In this document: positions 57,101 to 64,000 of the stretch, in pieces | How positions within the stretch are numbered: position 1 is the first letter of the stretch | Layout: each line of letters begins with the position of its first letter | Source of the DNA: Isoetes taiwanensis | Taxonomy: Eukaryota; Streptophyta; Lycopodiopsida; Isoetales; Isoetaceae | Length of the DNA: 64,000 nt | Assembly (NCBI GenBank): GCA_021234155.1 | Contig: JAJEKV010000086.1 | Span: 932,001-996,000, forward strand | Direction of reading: 5' to 3' | Program-made: the position numbers and the translations under genes | The notes under the pieces: model-generated | What the model was told of the DNA's origin: nothing | The model's database searches: none | Seen by the model: the letters and a program-made list of their open reading frames with translations, nothing else

Positions 57101-57657
57101 ATGGCTCGCACCAAATGCACTGCTAGGAAGGTCAAAAGCCCCAGGCAAAGACCCATCATGGCGGAAATAGTAGCGGGCAGTGGTAAGAAGATCCCTGAGC
57201 ACTTGAGGCCAAGGCCGGAGGAGGATGAGGAGCCCAACACATTAAACTCCACTGACAAGACCTACCACACCTCCAAAGAGCTGGCTCCGAGTAGCTCAGC
57301 CGAGAGCACTCAACAGACTGGCGAGTCGGTCGACCACGGCATGCTTTCAGGGAGCCAAGGGAAACCCTAGCAGCAGGAGCAGCAACAGGAGCAGCAGCGG
57401 GAAGAGGAGCACCAGCAAGAGCAGATGTGCTCCAGTAAGAAGTAGGAGAACATAAAGGTGAAAGAGTGGTCAGAGGAGAGAGCGGCCAGGAAGAGGAAGA
57501 AGAGAGAACAAGAGGCAAGGCAGCTGGAGAAAAGATTTAAAAGGGATCAGGACTGGCCAAGGGGCATGGTTACCATCGAAGAACCTCGTCGGGAGGCAAC
57601 CGTTGAGGAGCAAGAGGACGAGGAGGAGGTCGAAGAAGAACTGGGGCAGGAAGAGGA
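57101..57657 (+). pseudogene. Element C ORF1, N-terminal half with histone H3-tail mimic
   Basis: The ATG at 57101 opens MARTKCTARKVKSPRQR. Nine of its first ten residues equal those of histone H3 (canonical MARTKQTARK), so the residues equivalent to Lys4 and Lys9, which are methylated in H3, are present. An acidic/Ser-rich and then a Gln/Glu-rich low-complexity region follows. Next come a basic helix-like segment (ERAARKRKKREQEARQLEKR) and another acidic stretch. The frame is uninterrupted except for two TAG codons (57368-57370 and one near 57440). The part that would hold the H3 fold is cut off by element D. The tail and leader match element B, whose copy does have the fold. Confidence 0.75.
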
Positions 57658-59186
57658 TGTGACGTTCCAGCATAATATACGGTCCAAATACATATATTAT
57701 ACTGCCATGCCACTCGTACATGTCACCTTGATGACATATAGTTGGGAACAGTAAAGGGTTACACCCTAGGGGGCAATCTCTTAAGTTGCATATGTCTATA
57801 AACATATGCATTTAACCCCCTTTGCCTCATGGTAAAACCCCATATATCCTTTTAGCCCCAAACCTAAAAGGTCATGTAAAAGGAACAAAAGGGAGAACTC
57901 TAAACCTTTTCCATTTTCGCATTTCAGCTTCCTTGGGCCATTCCGGCCAAGCCAACCTGCTAGTTCGCACTGCCAGACACCGCCAAGCCGCCTTTACAAA
58001 ACAGATCCTCCAGGTTTGGTCGCCTTCAATCCAAGCAAAGGCATGGACGCGATTCGAGGTGCAGGAGCAAGCCAGGGATCCGGTAAACAATGATTCTGTT
58101 GTGCAATGCCGATTTTTAGTCTGAAAATGAGCTGGGATAGCATGTTGATTAGCCTTAGCGGCCTTATAGATACTGAGATCACAAGCCCTAACAAAGGAAC
58201 CTAACCATGTATGTTTAGGTAGATAGATTGAATGTTATTCTGTATTTCAGTCTATGTGATGATGTTCTCCTCTATGGGCACTCCTGTGTGTATTGGGAAG
58301 GGGGATAGAGACTCTGAAAGCTTTAATAGTTGATGTATCTAGATAGCCTCATTAATTTTCAATTAATGCGCCCTGTGCATAAGAGCCCGCCTGGTTATGA
58401 GTGGCGGGGCTAGACCGGTGGATAAGGAGGACATGTCCCATTGCAGATCGATCTCTCTGGTGTGTAAAGCAGGGATGTTAGCGGGCTAGGCCTAATGGCT
58501 TGCCACTGCTTGTGGGCAAGGCATAGGCTCGAGACCTCTTGGGTGATACGTCGCCTTCAATGAGGTTCAAGTCATAGACGGGCAGTGGCCCTCTAGCCGC
58601 CTGTGATGGGCATGCATACCTCTGGAGGGGGGTGATCCCCTCCTGCCTCATCAGGGCTGGGGAGATGAAACCCAGTAGTAGCCCCCTTGGCTATGCACCC
58701 GGCAGGCTATGGTCCAGTTCCAAGACTCTTCAACCTATTCTGCAAAGTATGCATAGGAGGGGTGGATGGAGAGAACTTTCTAATAGCCATGTTCCTATGC
58801 CAGCACAATCCATTCTCATGAATTCTGTCTGCAATGACTTATGGAGACCCAAACCGTCAGTCTATACCCCTGGAGTCTGAGCCTTCGGTAGGATCTCCTA
58901 TTGGATGATGCTGTTGTTGATGTGCTTATACATGTATGCTATGGTAAACCACCCTTCGAGGTGGCTCTATTTATACTTGATGTCATGTGTTTACGTTTAT
59001 TTACGCTTCCTGCAGCTAACAGTCCCGAGGGAAGACGGGACAAATGACCTGTCCATTCGTCCTCATCGATTCCTTGCCAAAGGGATTGGTGTCAGGTGGA
59101 TGGCCTCTATCAGCTTGGCTGCCAGAGGGATGAACTCCACCTTCTGATACGATGGAAGCATTGTAGACGAAGTAGGGAACATCATA
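57658..59186 (+). repeat. Element D 5' LTR
   Basis: 1529 bp, starting TGTGACGTTCC and ending GGGAACATCATA (the counterpart of GGAACGTCACA). The left flank is GAGGA; the right target copy is off-window. Confidence 0.75.
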
Positions 59187-59187
59187 G

Positions 59188-59199
59188 TAATATCAGAGT
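59188..59199 (+). promoter_or_regulatory. Element D primer binding site, mutated
   Basis: TAATATCAGAGT, compared with TGGTATCAGAGC in element C. It is followed by CATCTTGGTAGACCAAGATC with the family hairpin. Confidence 0.65.
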
Positions 59200-59398
59200 G
59201 ATCATCTTGGTAGACCAAGATCGAGCACTGACCAATTCCCTGATAGGACTAACAGTAGCCTTCAGTCTTGGGGGGATAACAACCAAAGCATGAATTGGGA
59301 AAAATATTTTCCAATCCTTAGAACAATAAATTAAGATAATGTTAATTAGGAAAGAAAAATTAGATAACCTAAAAATCTTGGCCATTAGGGAGTCATCC

Positions 59399-59461
59399 CT
59401 CACAAAGTGCACCCAGGCCCTTTTCAAAAATTTTGAACTGGCCTCTCGTGCACTATGTGAG
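59399..59461. repeat. Element D palindrome 1 (leader)
   Basis: CTCACAAAGTGCACCCAGGCC on the left pairs with GGCCTCTCGTGCACTATGTGAG on the right, around the inner palindrome TTCAAAAATTTTGAA. Confidence 0.8.
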
Positions 59462-59611
59462 TGTTTGACCAATTTTGACCCAGAACGATGCATAATTGGA
59501 GTAATCTGATAGCTCACGTAAGCTTAAAATTTGAATTTAAGCTAGGAAAACATGTTTTAACACTAAGAAACTGCTTAGAAAACCTAAAATAGAGCAAAAA
59601 AGAAGTAACCC

Positions 59612-59674
59612 CTCACAAAGTGCGCCCAGGCCCTTTTCAAAAATTTTGAACAGGCTTCTCGCGCATTGTGTCAG
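59612..59674. repeat. Element D palindrome 2 (leader)
   Basis: Same unit as 59399-59461 with a few base changes. Confidence 0.8.
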
Positions 59675-59860
59675 TGGTAGCAAACACTAACGTTTTAAAT
59701 AATGGCATAACATGAAAATTGCAGGTTGGAACCCTAAAACTCCCAGACCTGTAAGTAACCCTTAGGGTTCTTCATTTTCACCGTACTCCTCCAGCTTGCT
59801 GTTCTCCGACTAAGAAGGTGATTTCTAGGCGCTCGGAAGGCGATCGAGATATTTCAAAAC

Positions 59861-60959
59861 ATGGCCCGCATCCAACAGACTACTCGGGTGGTTATGCCGG
59901 ATGGATCTACCAGCATCCAAGTGCTCGACACAGGACAAAAGGCGAGAGAGGCTCGAAAGCGAGCCAGGAACGAGGAAACTTTAAACCCAAACCCTGATAT
60001 CCAGGAGGACAACGAGCAAGATCAGGATCAACAAGACCCTGATCAGCAAGAGAACTCGGAGAGTCAGAAGCATGGAGATGAGGAGGATGAGAATGAGGAG
60101 GACTGCACAGCAACAGAAGAGCTGGCCCGTCACCAAAAGAAAGTTGGCAAGAAGAAGAGGGCAGCCAAAAGAAGGAGACTTACAGAGAAGGTGGAACTCC
60201 TGAAGCAGAGAGAGGTCAAGGGGAAAGACCCAGAGCTCCCGAAGAAACCCCTGAGGAAAACCAAGGGCACACCAAGAAGGGGTCAAAATAACAGAGGGAG
60301 CCCGATAGGCCATCATCATCTTCATCTGAAATAGAGTCGAACGATGACGCTTGGAAGAAGGATCGAGACCTTCCAACCCCAAGAACCAAGAAGTCGCAGC
60401 ACCACCTCCCTACCCAACATGGCCGAAAGCAACTACAGATACCAAGAAGGTCAAGCCAGCACGGGAGTCATATGTACTCAAGCATAAGCGGGAGTACAAG
60501 AAGAAGCTGAGGGAGTACAAGGAGTACATGGAGATGTACGAGGCATACTCCAAGTATTATGAAGAAAATAAAGTGACGTACATAGAATGAGAAAGGCCAA
60601 CAAAAGAGAACACCTTGAAGCCGCCCCCAGAGAGACTCATACCACCAAAGAAGCCCATGAAGTGGAAGACAGACTCATACTTCGCTAAAGCTGCTCGGGA
60701 GATTCGACATTTCTAGAGGAGCTATGGACTTCTTATCCCAAGAGCCGCATTTGCAAGACTGACCCGCGAAATCTTGCAAGAGTTCGACAAGGAGAAGTGA
60801 GTAATAGACGACATGTTGCTTGCATTACAGGAGGCAGTCGGACAGAAGCTGGTGCAGCATTTTGAAGACTCCTTAGCATGTGCTCTCCATGTGAAAAGAG
60901 TCACGTGCATGCGCAGAGATACGAAGCTGGCCAGATTCATAAAGAAAGAGGACTGTTAA
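59861..60959 (+). pseudogene. Element D ORF1: H3-like start, charged linker and histone H3 fold
   Basis: The ATG at 59861 opens MARIQQTTRVVMPDG, whose first nine residues resemble an H3 tail. An acidic Asp/Glu/Gln region (about 59980-60120), a Lys/Arg-rich region and a Tyr/Lys/Glu-rich helix (YKKKLREYKEYMEMYEAYSK) follow. The C-terminal H3 fold (60679-60956) reads AKAAREIRHF, stop, RSYGLLIPRAAFARLTREIL. Then come LLALQEAVGQKLVQHFED and CALHVKRVTCMRRD, ending KLARFIKK. In-frame stops are TGA at 60588, TAG at 60714 (in place of Gln) and TGA at 60798; a frameshift lies near 60335. The fold is more diverged than in E, but Cys110, His113 and Arg116 equivalents remain. Confidence 0.8.
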
Positions 60960-61105
60960 AAATGTACTTATAAAATTTTGTAAATATAAAAAGTGTTTTA
61001 ATTAAGTTGCAAAGTGTAATAATGTAGTTAATATGGTTGTATTTGATGGAATTGTAACTTGTGTTAATTAATTTGGACAAAAAGTGACCGAATAGACCCC
61101 CACCC

Positions 61106-61167
61106 CTCACAGAGTGTGCCAAAACCCTTTTAAAAATTTTGAACTGGCCTCTCGTGCACTGTGTGGG
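61106..61167. repeat. Element D palindrome 3 (between ORF1 and ORF2)
   Basis: CTCACAGAGTGTGCC on the left and GGCCTCTCGTGCACTGTGTG on the right, around AAAAATTTT. Confidence 0.75.
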
Positions 61168-61308
61168 TGTTTTTCCATTAATCTATGCCTAGACAAGTCC
61201 AAAACCAGAAACTAAGAGCATAACCCAACTTAACTCTGCGAGATAAGTAGGATTCTGCCCTCATACCAAAATTTTGGAATCATCTAAGACCCAAACATGA
61301 GCCTACCC

Positions 61309-61365
61309 CTCACAGAGTGCGCCCAGGTCCTTTTCAAAAATTTTGAACAAGCACAAAGCAGGGCT
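61309..61365. repeat. Element D palindrome 4, right arm degenerate
   Basis: The left arm CTCACAGAGTGCGCCCAGGTCC and the inner TTCAAAAATTTTGAA are clear. The right arm is not preserved. Confidence 0.6.
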
Positions 61366-61491
61366 CTGCCTATAAATATAACCACGACCCTCGTTTTTGC
61401 GTCCTACAGTCTCATGCCTCACTCCAAGGCGATTTTCCTGCTCACAAAGGCAATTGCATATCTGTTTGTTAACCCCATCCATATCAGCACA

Positions 61492-62040
61492 ATGGCTACT
61501 TCTTCATTCAGGCGATGGTACAGCACCACTGCTCATGTGGCAGAGACCGACATCAATTCTGTCTTCAGTATTTTCCAGAAGGATATTGATGTGGATGCTA
61601 CCATAAACGCCACACCATTCTATCAAGACATCATGAGAGAGTTCCGATCCAAGATAGACGCTTCATTGGTAGAAATTCCCCCATGCACAGGATATACTTT
61701 GCACCTAGAACAGCCCTTCGAGCAGCACTGAACGATGTTCCAAACATCGACAAGAGTGGCTCGCATGTCTGATTATATGACCATATCCATAAATAGGAAG
61801 AGATACTTCTCATATACTGCTGTTGCAACTAACTTCTTGTCCCATAGAGCCCAAACCCAAATAGGAGAACCCTCCATTCAGCCAATGGACATAGAACCCA
61901 CTGACTCAGCGGCAGAAGAGCAGCTGCTCTTAGAGTATGAAGGGTTAGAGCAGGAGGAGGAGGAAGAAGAAGGACAAGGTTATGACATCAAAGACCTCAT
62001 CAACATCGATCCTATCCAAGAACGTGCTCCCACCTTGTGG
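61492..62040 (+). pseudogene. Element D ORF2, N-terminal part
   Basis: The ATG at 61492 opens MATSSFRRWYSTTAHVAE, homologous to ORF2 of A and B. INSVFSIFQKDIDVDATINA, LVEIPPCTGYTLHLEQPFEQ and, after a frameshift near 61725, KRYFSYTAVATNFLS, PMDIEP and an acidic run follow. The family match fades after about 62030, where the T-related LTR probably begins. The function is unknown. Confidence 0.6.
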
Positions 62041-62099
62041 CAGCATGTAAGAGCAACTTCACAAGAAATCACAAGAAAATCAAGACACATGTGCAAGAC

Positions 62100-64000
62100 A
62101 TTTCCATTTGGAGCTCATTGTTTAGGTATGAAGACAAATCTCTACACCAAGTTGAAGACCAATGGAGAACATTCAAAGGAGCATTCAAGTTAGAAAAAGG
62201 AAGCAAGACTTGAGTCAAAGGTCGAAAAAGAAGTCAAAGAGAGAAGACCCCTAGTCAAAGATTGGAAGACCCCCCAAAGATATGTTGTCTTGCCACCTTT
62301 TGAGATTTTTGCACTATCTTAGAGTTATTGGCTCAAGAAGGCATTGCTCACATCCATACTCACTTCTCATGCCCTTCCTTCATCTCATTCATCATATTTC
62401 CATAGCTCAAAGTCTTTTTCCCTAGGGCAAAATCTCACACACCACATATTCCATACTCATGCACCATGTACATCACACACACACACACATCATAATCCAT
62501 TACCATGCACATGACAAGTTAAAAAAAAAAAAAAAAAAAAAAAAAAACTCACTCTCTCTCTCTCTAAAAAAGAAAAAGGAGAGAAGGTTCACAAATCCAT
62601 CACATCACTAGTTCAAGACCAAAGTATTGGTCAAAGATCAAGTCTCAAAAGCCTAAGTTGACTAGTCAAAAAATCACTATTTAGTGCCACCTCACCTTCT
62701 AAATCATGCACACATCATCCACATCATCACCAAGTCACCCAACACGTGTCATTCACACTTTGTTACACTTCACCAAGATTTTACCTAGGGAAAATTTCTT
62801 TGGCATTTGCCTTCCACCTCACCATGCTACATCATCACCATTTGCCAAGTCACCACCCATATGCCACATGACCTTGTACACCATGGAAAAAGGGCCAAAA
62901 ATGAAGTTGCTTATTTTCAAAATTTGTCTTTTCCACCGAAAGCTCATGAAAAATCATGCAAAATGGTGGTCAAAGATTCTCATTTTGACCACATCTAGCC
63001 CTTTGTTTTAGTGCTTCTTGGGATCTTGGCCTTTACCTCATATTTGGCTTGGTTACCCCCAAAAATCCATGTCATTTTCTAGCCAACCATGTTTAGCCGC
63101 GTGGAAATCCGCCGAGCCCATTTTTCGTCAAACGCCTGTGGGATATCTCTGGTTTTCGTGAAGAACCCTAAAAATCATGGCAAGATCCGAGAATGCAGCC
63201 TAACTAACCGGCTAATCATGATCAAACCGGCCCGATTTAGCCTCTTGATGCCAAGAATCTCGCTAAGAATGGTTAAAAACTCATTTACTGTTGTCAGACA
63301 AGAGCAAAGCCACGCTACAGGGGTTTATTCGAAAAAGGGGATATCATTTTGAGGAAGAAATCATGGTCACAACACGTCAACCGACTGACTTGCAGATCAA
63401 GAAAGAATTTGACAGGCAGAAGAGGCAAAATCCGATCTGCTTCATCAAGAACCGACCAGAAATTGTCGGATTTAAGGGATCAATAAGGTATCAGGAATTT
63501 TTTGAGCACCCCAGCGCCTTGAGAGATCAAATCCAGCATATTACTGTTGGGAATGACCTCTATTTGCCCTGTACTGCCTCCTTGTGTCAGATTTCCTGAA
63601 GATCTGATGCAATAAAGTCTTATATCATCCTTTGAAGTCATGTATTACCTTTGTTTCACATATTTCATGAATTTCTCCATGTTAAATCACTGGGAAATTC
63701 TCTCATTGTAATCTTTGAAAGCTCCTTTGAATGAAAATTTGAAGTTGGTGGAGTGTATCTTGTATTGTTCTGAAGTTCGAATGTTGGTGGCTCCACCTGT
63801 GCTGTAGCAGTGCTTGAGTCTCAACAACAAAAGCAATTACGGTTTGTATAAGTTGTCTTAGCTAAAACCCCAATCCAAAGTGCATATTCAATACTGCATT
63901 CTCAAGTCAGTGATAAATTCTTCAAAAAGCCAAAAACAAGTTTAGTCAAATAGCATCCTACATTAGATTTCATTTATCTAAAGCATGTACTCATCTCTAG
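62100..64000 (+). repeat. LTR related to element T, plus orientation, runs off the window
   Basis: Blocks resemble the inverse of the element T LTR in the same order: a TTTTTCCCTAGGGCAAAATC block with CATACTCATG words, CACGTGTCATTCACAC, and TTTGCCTTCCACCTCACC. Next come a lysine-codon-rich stretch (63360-63480) and, at the end, CAGTGATAAATTC-type sequence. The left boundary lies between 62030 and 62200. The short frame at 63291-63599 is probably fortuitous LTR sequence. Confidence 0.5.
62473..62565. repeat. Simple repeats: (CA)n, A27, (CT)n
   Basis: CA repeats at about 62473-62489, 27 consecutive A at 62521-62547, and CT repeats at about 62548-62565. Confidence 0.9.

Larger units (their letters stand above)
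56397..57657 (+). mobile_element. Element C: H3-encoding retrotransposon, 5' fragment
   Basis: Contains the last 165 bp of a 5' LTR, the PBS, the leader and the first half of ORF1. It is cut by the LTR of element D at 57658. The LTR and leader closely match element B (inverse orientation), including the block around TTAGCCTAGAGAGT. Confidence 0.8.
57658..62040 (+). mobile_element. Element D: H3-encoding retrotransposon, 5' part
   Basis: The order is LTR, PBS, palindromes, ORF1 with H3 fold, palindromes, ORF2. It is inserted in ORF1 of element C. Its own ORF2 is lost into a T-related LTR at about 62040-62200. Confidence 0.8.

Noticed and set aside
59861-60959. Centromeric H3 (CENH3) gene
   Set aside because: The fold lacks a longer loop 1, and the context is an LTR retrotransposon ORF1. 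A CENH3 origin cannot be excluded without a tree, but nothing specific supports it.
63291-63599. Protein-coding gene of 102 codons
   Set aside because: The stretch aligns loosely in base sequence with the inverse of a non-coding part of the element T LTR (around 30200-30330).

Overview
The window looks like nuclear DNA of a land plant with a large, transposon-rich genome. Nearly all recognisable coding sequence belongs to Ty3/gypsy LTR retrotransposons, LINE fragments and small DNA transposons, nested in each other, and most is decayed by frameshifts and in-frame stops. No intact host gene was recognised. The species cannot be named from the sequence; a fern, lycophyte or gymnosperm is only a guess.

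The main result is a family of chromovirus-like Ty3/gypsy elements, present in at least five copies (A-E). The family has an extra 5' gene block: 5' LTR (TGTGACG...CGTCACA-type ends), an initiator-Met PBS (TGGTATCAGAGC), ORF1, ORF2, gag and then pol. ORF1 is a 360-430 residue protein ending in a histone H3 fold. It can be read in A (3755-5011, minus), B (8303-9460, minus), D (59861-60959, plus) and E (43250-44536, minus). In C (57101-57657, plus) only the N-terminal half survives. In B and C, ORF1 begins with a near copy of the H3 tail (MARTKCTAR, with K9 kept in C). ORF2 is a 430-510 residue protein that I do not recognise but that is shared by A, B, D and E. E also has pol, with a chromodomain after the integrase. 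The element would therefore encode both an H3-like protein and a domain of a type that reads methylated H3. Element-specific palindromes of about 65 bp are repeated on one or both sides of ORF1.

Layout. 1-7130: element A (minus; its 3' part lies off the window), apparently inserted in ORF2 of element B (minus, 7131-11590). 11591-15900: mostly nothing recognisable. 15998-20600: a decayed plus-strand Ty3/gypsy element (G), broken by a LINE end and a Mutator-like MITE. 20824-22180: LINE reverse transcriptase, minus. 22242-49067: element E, complete with both LTRs and a perfect 5-bp target duplication (ACTCC). Its gag is split by element T (29084-40388, minus), a Tat-like element with a tRNA-Gln PBS and an RNase H domain placed between protease and RT. 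49073-56396: a degenerate gene or transposon remnant with a DUF7869-like region, a LINE tail, a MITE and a possible SINE. 56397-57657: element C (plus), interrupted by element D (plus, 57658 to about 62040). D is in turn interrupted by an LTR related to T that runs to the window end.

The two LTRs of T, and those of E, differ mostly at CAG/CTG/CGG sites through small complex changes. Part of the apparent decay may therefore be sequencing error at methylated CHG sites.
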